64,000 nucleotides of DNA from Rhizobium sp. Root1334 (GCF_001426665.1 NZ_LMEY01000032.1:62001-126000), one strand, 5' to 3'. Shown: positions 40,101 to 49,895, counted from the first letter of the stretch. Notes: a model not told the origin generated them from the letters alone. Numbers and translations: made by a program.

Positions 40101-40949
40101 TCATGGCTGAGCGGCGGAAACCGCTTCGGCCCGATTTCCCTTGCCCAGCGCCGCCTTGAGATCGATATAGGCCTTGATCGGCAGATGATCGGAGGCGACG
40201 CGTGACAGCGGCGTGTTGTGGACCTCGACAGCGGTGACCAGATTGTGCGGGCTGCCCATCACCCGGTCGAGCGCCAAGAGAGGAAAGCGTGACGGGAAAC
40301 TCGGCACCGCCGTTGCCGCATGATCGAAGATTGGGCTGAGCGAACTCAGCGCCGAGCGGCGGCCCATGCGCCACTCGTTGAGATCGCCGATCAACAGCGT
40401 CGGCCGCTCGTCCGCCTCGCTGATCGCGGCAATGATCGCTTCCGCTTGGCGGGCGCGGGAATGCCGCAGCAGACCGAAATGGGCAGCAACGATGCGCAGC
40501 GGACCGGCCTTCAGATCAAGATCGACAACCAGCGCACCGCGCGGCTCGACGCCGGGCAGCTTCAACTGATTGACCTTGGCAACGGCACCCTCCCGAAGCA
40601 GCAGCACATTACCGTGCCAGCCGTGCCCCTTGGCGGAGAAAGCGGCAATCGGCACCGCAATCAGGTGGCAATCGCGATGCAGCCGCTCCAGATCAAGCAG
40701 CCCTGCCCGCTCGCCAAACCGCTGATCGGCTTCCTGAAGCGCAATGATATCGGCGCCGATTTCGCTGATCACGTCGGTGGTGCGGCCGGGGTCGAAGCGA
40801 TTGTCGGTGCCAACGCATTTATGGATGTTGTAGGAGGCGATCACCGTATCGCCACGCTCGCCTGCCGGATCCCTGCCCGCCAGCGACACGCGCTTTCCGC
40901 GGATGGCGGCCAGAATGCCCCCTGAAAGGCTGGTATGCGACGAAGCCAT
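40101..40949 (-). CDS. Endonuclease/exonuclease/phosphatase family protein
   Basis: A 282-residue EEP-fold hydrolase. Catalytic motifs in order are ASYNIHKCVG, IIALQEAD, LLIGDLNEW and SDHLPIKAYI, so asparagine, glutamate, aspartate and histidine active-site residues are present. It could act on nucleic acids, phospholipids or inositol phosphates. The ATG at 40947-40949 has AGAGAGAGAC before it; an ATG at 40974-40976 is a possible alternative. It forms an operon with the phospholipase D-like gene, suggesting work on a shared phosphodiester substrate such as a lipid (inference). Confidence 0.83.
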   Translation of the reverse strand: MASSHTSLSGGILAAIRGKRVSLAGRDPAGERGDTVIASYNIHKCVGTDNRFDPGRTTDVISEIGADIIALQEADQRFGERAGLLDLERLHRDCHLIAVPIAAFSAKGHGWHGNVLLLREGAVAKVNQLKLPGVEPRGALVVDLDLKAGPLRIVAAHFGLLRHSRARQAEAIIAAISEADERPTLLIGDLNEWRMGRRSALSSLSPIFDHAATAVPSFPSRFPLLALDRVMGSPHNLVTAVEVHNTPLSRVASDHLPIKAYIDLKAALGKGNRAEAVSAAQP

Positions 40950-41162
40950 AGTCTCTCTCTGGTCGTTGCCGTTCATCATCCAAGACATAGACATGTCGCT
41001 CAGCAAGGCAAGACGATATCCGGCGCGAGCGCGTTTTTCGCCATCCGGCCGGTGATTTTCCGCGTGGGGAAATCTGGCAGTGGCGTGACAATCTCCTTGT
41101 CGCCCCACCATCCTGGCCATAGATCAGAGCGTAGCACGCCATGACATCCAGTGAGAATGCAA

Positions 41163-42410
41163 ATGCCCACACCTTCCGCCATTTCCATCACGCCCTCGAC
41201 CCGCTCCGCTAGCATCGACGTCCGCGATCCGCAATTTTACAAGAACCCGCTCGCAGCGTATGCGCAGCTGCATGCGCAATGTCCGTCGTTCTTCTGGGAA
41301 GAGCAGCAACAATGGTATTTTGCGGGCTACGACCAGGTGAACAGCCTGTTGCGTGACCGCCGTTTCGGCCGGCAGATCCTGCATGTGGCAACGCGCGAGG
41401 AACTGGGCCTGCCGGAACCCAAGCCGCATCTGGCGGATTTCGACCGGCTGGAGGCCAACTCCCTGCTTGAGCTTGAGCCGCCGGCCCATACGCGGCTGCG
41501 CACGCTGATCAACCGCGCCTTCGTCTCGCGCCAGATCGAGCAGCTGAAGCCTGAAATCGCAGCCCTTTCCCATTCCCTCATCGACGGGTTCGAGAAGGAC
41601 GGTCAGGTCGAGCTTTTGAAAGCCTATGCCGAGATCGTGCCGGTCACGGTGATTGCCCGCATGCTCGGCGTGCCGGTGGAGATGGCGCCAAAACTGCTCG
41701 ACTGGTCGCACCGGATGGTGAAGATGTATGTGTTCAATCCATCATTGGAGACCGAACACGATGCCAACGCCGCTTCGGCCGAGTTTGCCGATTACCTGAA
41801 GGGCATCATCGACTGGAAGCGCCAGAACCCGGCCGACGATCTCCTGACCCATATGATCACCACGGAGAAGGACGGCGAACGGCTGTCTGACGACGAGCTG
41901 ATCTCAACGGCGGTGCTGCTGCTCAATGCCGGGCACGAGGCCACCGTGCACCAGCTTGGCAACGCGGTGCGGACCCTGCTTGAGACAGGAACATCAGCAA
42001 AAGACGTGTTTTCCAGCGATACGGCCACCGAACGCACCATCGAAGAAACAATGCGCTATGCTGCCCCCCTGCACATTTTTCAGCGCTATGCGCTCTCCGA
42101 TATCGAACTCGAAGACGGCATCAGCCTGAAAAAGGGCGACAAGATCGGTCTGCTTTTGGGTGCCGCAAACGTCGACCCGCAGAAATTTACCGATCCCCTC
42201 GCCTTCCGTCCTGACAGGAACGAGGGCGCCCATGTATCGTTCGGCGCCGGCCTGCATTTCTGCATCGGTGCGCCATTGGCACGGCTGGAGTTGAAGCTAT
42301 CGCTGCCGATCCTGTTCGAACGGCTGCCCGGCCTTCGAATGACAGGCGAAGCGCAGATCAAGGACAGCTATCATTTCCACGGCTTGGAAAAGCTGCATCT
42401 GGAATGGTAG
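41163..42410 (+). CDS. Cytochrome P450
   Basis: A 415-residue soluble bacterial-type monooxygenase. The oxygen-binding I helix is LLNAGHEATVHQLG, the K-helix ExxR is in EETMRYAAP, and the haem-cysteine loop is FGAGLHFCIGAPLARLE. Substrate is unknown; no ferredoxin or reductase gene is nearby. GTG at 41151, ATG at 41157 and ATG at 41163 are in frame. The last has GAGA six bases before it and is used here. It is divergent from the EEP gene and convergent with the dehydrogenase downstream. Confidence 0.93.
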   Translation: MPTPSAISITPSTRSASIDVRDPQFYKNPLAAYAQLHAQCPSFFWEEQQQWYFAGYDQVNSLLRDRRFGRQILHVATREELGLPEPKPHLADFDRLEANSLLELEPPAHTRLRTLINRAFVSRQIEQLKPEIAALSHSLIDGFEKDGQVELLKAYAEIVPVTVIARMLGVPVEMAPKLLDWSHRMVKMYVFNPSLETEHDANAASAEFADYLKGIIDWKRQNPADDLLTHMITTEKDGERLSDDELISTAVLLLNAGHEATVHQLGNAVRTLLETGTSAKDVFSSDTATERTIEETMRYAAPLHIFQRYALSDIELEDGISLKKGDKIGLLLGAANVDPQKFTDPLAFRPDRNEGAHVSFGAGLHFCIGAPLARLELKLSLPILFERLPGLRMTGEAQIKDSYHFHGLEKLHLEW

Positions 42411-42418
42411 ACGATAGG

Positions 42419-42440
42419 GCGCGGCTGTCACGCCGCGCCA
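42419..42440. terminator. Terminator-like hairpin
   Basis: Arms GGCGCGGC and GCCGCGCC enclose a six-base loop between the convergent P450 and dehydrogenase genes. No T run follows on either strand, so it is a weak or factor-dependent terminator at best. Confidence 0.4.
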
Positions 42441-42450
42441 TTCCCTCTCT

Positions 42451-43296
42451 CTACTCCGGAAAATCAGCCCCTTCGGTCACATCGGCCCACGCTTCAAAAT
42501 CGCGGCGCAACGTCTCGATCTTGGCCCGGCCACCGGCCAGCGCCCCCTTGCCCAAGAGCAGGCGCAGCGGTGGATCTTTTGCCTCCACGGCCCTGATGAT
42601 GGCTTTGACGGCGCGCTCGGGATCGCCTGCCTGCTTGCCACTGCGTTCACGGATGACCGAGGCATTCCTGCCCGCGGTATCGCGGTAATCATCAATCGAT
42701 TGCGGCGCCTCATTGGCCGAGCGCCCGGCCCAGTCGGTTCGAAAACCGCTGGGCTCGACCAGAAGAACCTTGATGCCGAGTGGTGCCACCTCAAGGGACA
42801 AGGCTTCGGACAGGCCTTCGACGGCAAACTTCGTAGCATTGTAGAAACCGACGGCGGGGCCACCTCGAATGCCGCCGATGGACGATATGTTGACGACGGT
42901 GCCGGAGCGCTGCTTGCGCATGGCGGGCAAGACCGCTCTCGTCATTGCAGCGAGGCCCCAGACATTGATCTCGAACATGCGGCGGACTTCGTCCAGCTCA
43001 CTTTCCTCGATCGACCCAAAATAGCCGATCCCGGCATTGTTGACGAGCACGTCGATGCGGCCGAAACGGGCAAGCGCCGCCTTCGTCGCGGCTTCGACTT
43101 CTTCAGGCTTGGTGACATCGAGCTTCAAGGCAAGCGCCTTGTCTTCATGGCCTTTGACGAGGTCTTCAACCTGCGCCGGATTGCGCGCAGTCACAACCGT
43201 CGGATAGCCCAGTGACAGCGTTTGCTGGGCGAGTTCCCGGCCAAAACCGGTTGAGCATCCGGTGATGAACCAGACAGGTTTGTCGGCTTGAGGCAT
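42451..43296 (-). CDS. Short-chain dehydrogenase/reductase
   Basis: A 281-residue classical SDR oxidoreductase. The cofactor motif is TGCSTGFGREL, followed by NNAGIGYFG and the active-site YNATKFA with the serine in NISSIGG. The preference for NADP is likely from basic residues after the first strand (VTARNP). Substrate is unknown. The ATG at 43294-43296 (MPQADKPVWFITG) is chosen because it starts just before the Rossmann fold. It lies 71 bases after a cupin gene on the same strand and may share its transcript. Confidence 0.92.
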   Translation of the reverse strand: MPQADKPVWFITGCSTGFGRELAQQTLSLGYPTVVTARNPAQVEDLVKGHEDKALALKLDVTKPEEVEAATKAALARFGRIDVLVNNAGIGYFGSIEESELDEVRRMFEINVWGLAAMTRAVLPAMRKQRSGTVVNISSIGGIRGGPAVGFYNATKFAVEGLSEALSLEVAPLGIKVLLVEPSGFRTDWAGRSANEAPQSIDDYRDTAGRNASVIRERSGKQAGDPERAVKAIIRAVEAKDPPLRLLLGKGALAGGRAKIETLRRDFEAWADVTEGADFPE

Positions 43297-43367
43297 TGGA
43301 TTTTCTCCTGACGATGGAAGAGACGGTGAGCACCGTCCCGGGATAACCTCCATCGGATATAGGAGAG

Positions 43368-43712
43368 CTAAATCCGAATGACATAGTCCTTGCGAGTCGT
43401 TTCAATCACTTCCCAGGTTCCCTTGAAGCCGGGTCGGAGAATCATGCTGTCGCCGGCCTTCAGATGCGTTGCGGCACCGCCGTCTTCGGTCACGATCGAA
43501 ACCCCGGACAGGATGTGGAAATACTCCCATTCGTCATAGGCGATCCGCCACTTTCCGGGGGTCGCTTCCCAGATACCGGCATAGATGCCGCCTTCGGCTT
43601 CCTCGAAATTCCAGGTGCGAAACGTGGGCGTGCCGGAGATCAGCCTGTCCGGTGCCGGGGCGCCTGCTTCGGGTTCAATGGACGCCGGGTCGAATGTCAG
43701 TGCGTGGGTCAT
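43368..43712 (-). CDS. Cupin protein of the DUF861 type
   Basis: A 114-residue small cupin. It contains the family run GGIYAGIWEATPGKWR, the motif EWEYFHILSGVSIVTEDGG and the C-terminal GFKGTWEVIETTRK, which are typical of DUF861 proteins related to ureidoglycine aminohydrolase and EutQ. Actual function is unknown. The ATG at 43710-43712 is used; an upstream open frame runs back into metY. A strong terminator separates it from metY, so it is the head of its own unit with the dehydrogenase. Confidence 0.83.
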   Translation of the reverse strand: MTHALTFDPASIEPEAGAPAPDRLISGTPTFRTWNFEEAEGGIYAGIWEATPGKWRIAYDEWEYFHILSGVSIVTEDGGAATHLKAGDSMILRPGFKGTWEVIETTRKDYVIRI

Positions 43713-43730
43713 GAATGCTCCGCAATGGAC

Positions 43731-43759
43731 AAAGAGGTGGCCGGCGAACCGGCCACCTC
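43731..43759 (-). terminator. Intrinsic terminator of metY
   Basis: Perfect 11-base arms GAGGTGGCCGG and CCGGCCACCTC around a four-base loop, followed on the minus strand by TTTGT. It starts nine bases after the metY stop. Confidence 0.82.
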
Positions 43760-43767
43760 CGGATGGA

Positions 43768-45048
<1,281 letters not shown>

Positions 45049-45180
45049 GGATGTGTCCTCCCTTGAATCAAGTTCGGCGCACTATTTCAGAGGCGATACC
45101 GTGCGGTCAAAGACTGTTTTGCCCGATTTGCACGCCGGGCGACCAAGGAATTCCAAAACGGCGTTGTGATGCCTCGAAAA

Positions 45181-45609
45181 TCACCCGACCAGCCGTGGAT
45201 ATTCGATCGCCGGGCAACGGTCCATCACCACCTGAATGCCATTTTCTTCAGCTTTTGCGGCAGCTTGGTCATCACGCACGGCCAGCTGCGTCCAGATGAA
45301 TTTGGGCCGGTTTTCCAGGGCAAGAATTTCGTCAACCAGGGCCGGAAGTGCATCTGCAGCACGAAAAACGTCGATCATATCGACCGGCTGAGGAATATCC
45401 GCGAGCCGGGCATAGACCCTTTGGCCGTGGATTTCCTTGTCCGCCTGCCCCGGATTGACCGGAAACACCGTGTAGCCCTTGCGCAGCAAGAATGCCATGA
45501 CGCGATAGCTTGGCCGCTCGGCATTAGGCGACGCGCCAACCAGGGCGATGGTTTTCGTCGAGCGCAGAATGTCGGTCAGATAGTAGTCCGGATACACGTC
45601 ATGATTCAT
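45181..45609 (-). CDS. CoA-binding protein (YccU type)
   Basis: A 142-residue Rossmann-fold protein of the CoA-binding domain family. The nucleotide-binding segment is IALVGASPNAERPSYRV, then GYTVFPVNPGQADKEIHG and a C-terminal VVMDRCPAIEYPRL. Proteins of this family bind CoA, but their role is not settled. The ATG at 45607-45609 (MNHDVYPDYY) is used. It sits directly upstream of metY on the same strand and probably belongs to the same transcript. Confidence 0.88.
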   Translation of the reverse strand: MNHDVYPDYYLTDILRSTKTIALVGASPNAERPSYRVMAFLLRKGYTVFPVNPGQADKEIHGQRVYARLADIPQPVDMIDVFRAADALPALVDEILALENRPKFIWTQLAVRDDQAAAKAEENGIQVVMDRCPAIEYPRLVG

Positions 45610-45842
45610 CGTCGAATTCCGCGGTTGCAATCTTTGGGTCGATAATTGGAACAGCATTTCACGGTGTCAACCGATCACATTCGCGATTGCACGTAAATGC
45701 GCGGGAGGCAACGGCTGCCGGGTGGCCAAATCTGGCTGTGTGGTCAAAATCACATTGCTTTTCAAGGTTCGCCGCCGCAAAACTCGGCGACTACACCTTT
45801 CTCTCGTCTGTCTCCGTCTTCTCGCATTTCTGAAGGTTTCCC

Positions 45843-46679
45843 GTGCCTCTCGACGTCATCGCTCTCGTTCTGTTCGGAGCGCTCCTGCATGCAACCTGGA
45901 ATGCACTGGTCAAGGCCGGAACGGAGAAATCGCTCGATGCCGCGATGATCGCGCTGGGAGCAGCCGTCGTTGCCCTGCCGTTCCTGCCTTTCATGCCCTT
46001 GCCGCATCCGGATGCATGGCCGTTCATTCTCGTCTCGGCGCTGTTCCAGTTTGCCTATTTCCAGCTTGTCGCCGCAGCCTATCGCGCTGGTGATATCGGT
46101 CTCGTCTATCCGCTGATGCGCGGCGTTGCTCCGTTGCTGGTCGCGGCAAGCAGCGGCGCGATCATCGGCGAAAACCTCTCCAGCGGCGCGCTCGCCGGCG
46201 TACTGACGATCTCGACCGGTGTGCTCACCCTCGCCTTCGAAGCCCGCAAAGGCGGCACACGCGCCATCCTGCTGGCCCTCGCCAATGCCGTCGTCATCGC
46301 CAGCTATACCTATGTCGACGGCATCGGCGCGCGGCTGGCTCTCAACCCGATTTCCTACACGCTGTGGATGGCGCTTTTGCCCCCAGTGCTGTTGTTTTCC
46401 TGGGCTTTTGCCAAACGTGGCTTTGCGCCGGTGCTGTTCCACGTCCGCCATCAATGGTGGCGGGGGCTGATCGGCGGCGGCGGCTCGATCGGCGCCTATG
46501 GCCTGGCGCTTTGGGCGATGACGAAGGCGCCAGTCGCGACGGTCGCAGCGCTGCGCGAGACTTCGATCCTGTTTGCCATCGTCATCTCGATCGTGTTCCT
46601 GAAGGAGCGTGTCAGCATCTTCCGCATCACCGCTGCTTGCCTGATCGCGCTGGGCGCGCTTATGCTGAAGCTGGCTTGA
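45843..46679 (+). CDS. EamA/DMT family transporter
   Basis: A 278-residue inner-membrane protein with about ten hydrophobic segments arranged as two EamA repeats (about residues 3-130 and 145-275). It is probably an exporter of metabolites or amino acids; the substrate is unknown. It begins with GTG at 45843, with GAAGG seven bases before it as ribosome binding site. It stands alone between divergent and downstream genes of unrelated function. Confidence 0.88.
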   Translation: MPLDVIALVLFGALLHATWNALVKAGTEKSLDAAMIALGAAVVALPFLPFMPLPHPDAWPFILVSALFQFAYFQLVAAAYRAGDIGLVYPLMRGVAPLLVAASSGAIIGENLSSGALAGVLTISTGVLTLAFEARKGGTRAILLALANAVVIASYTYVDGIGARLALNPISYTLWMALLPPVLLFSWAFAKRGFAPVLFHVRHQWWRGLIGGGGSIGAYGLALWAMTKAPVATVAALRETSILFAIVISIVFLKERVSIFRITAACLIALGALMLKLA

Positions 46680-46698
46680 AAAACGTCGAAACGGCATA

Positions 46699-46716
46699 TG
46701 TACAAGATCACGTACA
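46699..46716 (+). promoter_or_regulatory. Operator of the YefM/YoeB module
   Basis: A perfect TGTACA (46699-46704) and a second copy with one change, CGTACA (46711-46716), are spaced 12 bases apart immediately upstream of the antitoxin gene. In E. coli the yefM-yoeB operator is built from TGTACA motifs bound by YefM and the YefM-YoeB complex. The same autoregulation is inferred here. Confidence 0.65.
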
Positions 46717-46727
46717 GAGGACCGGTC

Positions 46728-46994
46728 ATGAAAGTCATCAGCTTTTCCGAACTCCGCGCCAACATGGCCAAGCACTTCGACCGCGTCGAAGAAGATCATG
46801 ACGAACTGATCGTGACGCGGCAAAACCGCGAGCCGATGGTCGTCATGTCGCTCAGCGATTTCGAAAGCTGGAAGGAAACGATGTATCTCACATCGAACCC
46901 CGTCAACAAAGAACGGCTACTGCGATCCATTGCCGAGCTTGACGAGGGCAAAGGCATCGAAGTCGATTTCGACGCACTTTTGTCCGGCAAATGA
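46728..46994 (+). CDS. yefM: Antitoxin of the YefM/Phd family
   Basis: An 88-residue antitoxin. The N-terminal DNA-binding/dimer domain runs from MKVISFSELRANMAKHFDRV, with the family segment NREPMVVMSLSDFESWKETMYL; the C-terminal part (from about residue 60, acidic) would wrap round the toxin. It should neutralise YoeB and repress its own promoter at the TGTACA operator. AGAGGA six bases before the ATG at 46728 supports this start over an ATG ten codons upstream that overlaps the operator. It overlaps yoeB by four bases (ATGA). Confidence 0.92.
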   Translation: MKVISFSELRANMAKHFDRVEEDHDELIVTRQNREPMVVMSLSDFESWKETMYLTSNPVNKERLLRSIAELDEGKGIEVDFDALLSGK

Positions 46995-47260
46995 AAATCC
47001 AGTTCTCGCAGGATGCGTGGGAAGACCTGCAATACTGGATCGCGACTGACAGCAAAACCCTGCAGAAGATTCTGAACCTACTGAAAGAGTGCCAGCGGAC
47101 CCCATTTTCCGGCACAGGAAAGCCTGAACCTCTACGAAATGAGCTTAAGGGCTGGTGGTCTCGCCGGATGACGCAGGAACATCGGATTGTCTACCGGGTT
47201 TCAGGCCCCACCGAAAACCAGACGCTTGAAATCGCGGCTTGCCGAAGCCACTATTCCTGA
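46991..47260 (+). CDS. yoeB: Toxin YoeB, ribosome-dependent mRNA endonuclease
   Basis: An 89-residue Txe/YoeB toxin that cleaves mRNA in the ribosomal A site. It matches the family closely: RRTPF-like QRTPFSGTGKPEPLRNEL, GWWSRRMTQEHRIVYRV and the C-terminal ACRSHYS. The catalytic glutamate, arginine and histidine (GKPEP, SRRM and SHY regions) are all present, so the toxin looks intact. It starts within the yefM stop. Its last ten bases overlap the 3' end of the convergent enoyl-CoA hydratase gene. Confidence 0.93.
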   Translation: MKIQFSQDAWEDLQYWIATDSKTLQKILNLLKECQRTPFSGTGKPEPLRNELKGWWSRRMTQEHRIVYRVSGPTENQTLEIAACRSHYS

Positions 47261-48078
47261 TCTCCCTTCCACTCCGGCGTCCGCTTGCCGAGAACCGCCT
47301 CGATCCCCTCCTTCGCATCTGACTTCAGCATATTCTCCACCATCACCCCGGTGGCAAAGTCATAGGCCTCGGTGATGCTCATCTCGGCCTGCCGGTAGAA
47401 CGCCCGCTTGCCGATCCGCAGAGCCTGCGGTGATTTCGAGGCGATGACGGCGGCGTATTTGTTGACCACCTGCTGCAGGTACTGTTTTGGCACGATGCGG
47501 TTGACGAGGCCGAAATCCTTGGCGGTCGAGGCGTCGATGGTTTCACCGGTCAGGAGCATTTCCATCGCCTGCTTGGGATGAGCCGCACGTGAGACCGCCA
47601 CCATCGGCGTCGAGCAGAACAGGCCGATATTGACGCCGGGCGTGCAGAAGGTCGAACTGTCGGTGCAGATCGCCAGGTCGCAGCTTGCAACGAGCTGGCA
47701 GCCGGCCGCCGTTGCCAGGCCATCGATCTCGGCGATCACCGGCTGCGGCAGCCGGTTGATCTTCAGCATCAGATCGGCGCAGAGCCGCAGCGACTTTTCA
47801 AAGAAGGCCCTGCCCTCGTCTGCGTCAGTGCGATGCGCGGTCAATTCCTTCAGGTCGTGACCGGCCGAAAAGAGTAAGCCAGAGGCGGCAAGGATCACAA
47901 CGCTAACGTCATCGGATTGAGAGGCAGCGTCCAGTTCCGCGCTCAGCGCTTCGAGGAGCGCAATCGACAGGACGTTGGCAGGAGGATTGTTGAGTGTCAG
48001 CCGGAGCACATTGCCAGAAAGCTCGCGCAGCACCGGGCCTTTGGGTTCTTCCTTGTGCAGGGGAACGATATCCGCCAT
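47251..48078 (-). CDS. Enoyl-CoA hydratase family protein
   Basis: A 275-residue crotonase-fold protein. The oxyanion-hole segments are SAGHDLKEL and AAGCQLVASCDLAI; the glycine-rich GLFCSTPMVAVSRA region follows. The glutamates of the classical hydratase are not clearly in place, and the sequence looks closest to the ECHDC3-like subgroup, so the reaction is uncertain. The ATG at 48076-48078 (MADIVPLHKEEP) is used. It is convergent with yoeB, overlapping by ten bases, and divergent from a thioesterase gene. Confidence 0.88.
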   Translation of the reverse strand: MADIVPLHKEEPKGPVLRELSGNVLRLTLNNPPANVLSIALLEALSAELDAASQSDDVSVVILAASGLLFSAGHDLKELTAHRTDADEGRAFFEKSLRLCADLMLKINRLPQPVIAEIDGLATAAGCQLVASCDLAICTDSSTFCTPGVNIGLFCSTPMVAVSRAAHPKQAMEMLLTGETIDASTAKDFGLVNRIVPKQYLQQVVNKYAAVIASKSPQALRIGKRAFYRQAEMSITEAYDFATGVMVENMLKSDAKEGIEAVLGKRTPEWKGDQE

Positions 48079-48238
48079 CTCTCTTCTCCTTTGTAAGCTC
48101 TGCCATTGCGCTTGCCGGGTCAGCGTCTGGTACGCTGCCGCAGGCGCCGTTTCAAGCACCCTGAACTCGATAGGACTTTCGTCCGGCTTGCTCCCACGAT
48201 CCCTCGCCTTCTAAAACGTTTATATATCAGGAGTGACC

Positions 48239-48670
48239 ATGCCGCTGGAACCCATCCTCACCGTTGCCGATCTCAACCGTTTTCTCGAAACGGATTTTTC
48301 CGAGGTGCATACCGATGGCAAGATCTTCGAGGTCATCGCTACCGGCTCCGGTTTCGCGACGATGCGACTCGATCCGCAGGAAAAGCACCTGCGCCCCGGC
48401 GGCACCGTCTCCGGACCGACGCTTTTCGCTCTAGCCGATGTCACAGCCTACATTACGCTGCTTGCCCATATCGGCCCGGTGGCGCTCGCTGTCACCACCA
48501 ATCTCAATATCAATTTCCTCAGAAAACCCAGGCTCGGGCCGCTACAATGCACCTGCCGCATCCTGAAGCTCGGCAAACGGCTGGCGGTGCTCGATGCCGC
48601 AATTTCAGAACTTGATGGCGTTGAATTAGTCGCTCACGCTACTGCCACCTATTCGATTCCACCGAGATAA
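48239..48670 (+). CDS. PaaI-type thioesterase
   Basis: A 143-residue hotdog-fold acyl-CoA thioesterase. The family core is LRPGGTVSGPTLFALADV followed by TTNLNINFLRKPRLGPL. The substrate is unknown; a link to the divergent enoyl-CoA hydratase gene suggests fatty or aromatic acyl-CoA metabolism. AGGAG five bases upstream places the start at the ATG at 48239, not at a GTG two codons earlier. Confidence 0.9.
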   Translation: MPLEPILTVADLNRFLETDFSEVHTDGKIFEVIATGSGFATMRLDPQEKHLRPGGTVSGPTLFALADVTAYITLLAHIGPVALAVTTNLNINFLRKPRLGPLQCTCRILKLGKRLAVLDAAISELDGVELVAHATATYSIPPR

Positions 48671-48671
48671 T

Positions 48672-48693
48672 TTGTGGTATAAAAATACCACAA
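48672..48693. repeat. Perfect AT-rich inverted repeat
   Basis: Arms TTGTGGTAT and ATACCACAA are separated by AAAA, starting two bases after the thioesterase stop. It may be an operator or a terminator stem. The run that follows (TCATAACC) is not a T tract, so termination is doubtful. Confidence 0.75.
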
Positions 48694-48746
48694 TCATAAC
48701 CATTTGTTTTATAAAGACATTTTTTCAAACTGGCCCAAACGGCAAT

Positions 48747-48776
48747 CTTGACCGCATTTCACGGTTTGCGTATAAG
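48747..48776 (+). promoter_or_regulatory. Promoter of rplM-rpsI
   Basis: CTTGAC (48747-48752), an 18-base spacer and TATAAG (48771-48776) fit the rhizobial sigma-70 pattern well. They lie about 120 bases upstream of the rplM start, giving a leader of about 115 bases. Confidence 0.65.
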
Positions 48777-48897
48777 CCGAACCAGATCGCGGTCCCTTGG
48801 GGCCGCTTTCATTTTTGGCTGGCTGAAAGCCTGCCAAATTCAAGCAACAAGAAACGCCCGGCGGCAACGTATCGGGTTCCAACGAAAGAGTTTTAAC

Positions 48898-49362
48898 ATG
48901 TCAACCTTCGTTCAGAAGCCTGCAGAGGTGGAGAAGAAGTGGATCATCATCGACGCCGAAGGCCTCGTTGTTGGCCGCGTCGCCACTATCATCGCCAACA
49001 TCCTGCGTGGCAAGCACAAGGCAACTTACACTCCTCACGTTGACGATGGTGACAATGTCATCGTGATCAACGCCGAGAAGGCAGTCCTGACCGGCAAGAA
49101 GTACACCGACAAGAAGTACTACTGGCACACCGGTTACCCGGGCGGCATCAAGGAGCGCACCGCGCGCCAGATCATCGAAGGCCGCTTCCCGGAGCGCGTT
49201 CTCGAGAAGGCTGTCGAGCGTATGGTTCCGCGTGGTCCGCTTGGCCGTCGCCAGATGAAGAACCTGCGCGTCTACGCAGGCACAAACCATCCGCATGAAG
49301 CACAGCAGCCGACCGTCCTCGACGTCGCCAAGCTGAACAGCAAGAACGTAAGGAGCGCCTAA
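48898..49362 (+). CDS. rplM: 50S ribosomal protein L13
   Basis: A 154-residue early-assembly protein of the large ribosomal subunit. Conserved parts include [33 protein letters not shown] and [18 protein letters not shown]. The ATG at 48898 ([14 protein letters not shown]) follows AAAGAG. It is cotranscribed with rpsI, two bases downstream, the universal bacterial pair. Confidence 0.98.
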   Translation: MSTFVQKPAEVEKKWIIIDAEGLVVGRVATIIANILRGKHKATYTPHVDDGDNVIVINAEKAVLTGKKYTDKKYYWHTGYPGGIKERTARQIIEGRFPERVLEKAVERMVPRGPLGRRQMKNLRVYAGTNHPHEAQQPTVLDVAKLNSKNVRSA

Positions 49363-49364
49363 TC

Positions 49365-49832
49365 GTGGCTGATCTCTCTTCTCTGAAAGACCTCGGCACG
49401 GCTTCGGAAGCTTCGGCTCCGGTTCATGTCAAGAAAGTTGACGCTCAGGGCCGCTCCTATGCGACCGGCAAGCGCAAGAACGCCGTCGCCCGCGTCTGGG
49501 TCAAGCCGGGCTCCGGCAAGATCACCGTCAACGGCAAGGAGTTCGCTCACTACTTCGCACGTCCGGTTCTGCAGATGATCCTGCGCCAGCCGATCGTTGC
49601 TGCTGCCCGTGACGGCCAGTTCGACATCGATGCAACGGTTGCAGGCGGCGGTCTTTCCGGCCAGGCCGGTGCCGTTCGTCACGGCATCTCGAAGGCCCTC
49701 ACCTACTTCGAACCGGGCCTGCGCTCGGTCCTGAAGAAGGGTGGCTTCCTGACCCGCGATAGCCGCGTTGTCGAGCGTAAGAAGTACGGTAAGGCCAAGG
49801 CCCGCCGTTCGTTCCAGTTCTCGAAGCGTTAA
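49365..49832 (+). CDS. rpsI: 30S ribosomal protein S9
   Basis: A 155-residue ribosomal protein whose basic C-terminal tail reaches the P site of the small subunit. Conserved parts are [35 protein letters not shown] and the ending [17 protein letters not shown]. It begins with GTG at 49365, with AAGGAG upstream inside the end of rplM. A strong terminator follows. Confidence 0.98.
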   Translation: MADLSSLKDLGTASEASAPVHVKKVDAQGRSYATGKRKNAVARVWVKPGSGKITVNGKEFAHYFARPVLQMILRQPIVAAARDGQFDIDATVAGGGLSGQAGAVRHGISKALTYFEPGLRSVLKKGGFLTRDSRVVERKKYGKAKARRSFQFSKR

Positions 49833-49856
49833 TCGTTTCAGGAATTACGATTTGGA

Positions 49857-49882
49857 AAAGGCGGGCTTTGTCCCGCCTTTTT
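49857..49882 (+). terminator. Intrinsic terminator of rplM-rpsI
   Basis: Arms AAAGGCGGG and CCCGCCTTT around a six-base loop, then TTTTT. It lies 25 bases after the rpsI stop, and also faces the end of the convergent Lrp gene. Confidence 0.9.
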
Positions 49883-49895
49883 CTTTGTCCGGTGC

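Noticed and set aside
45049-45180. Possible SAM-II riboswitch upstream of metY or its partner gene
   Set aside because: SAM-II elements are common ahead of methionine genes in this group, so I read the gap on the minus strand. There is a GCCCG/CGGGC hairpin, but the conserved pseudoknot sequences are not there.
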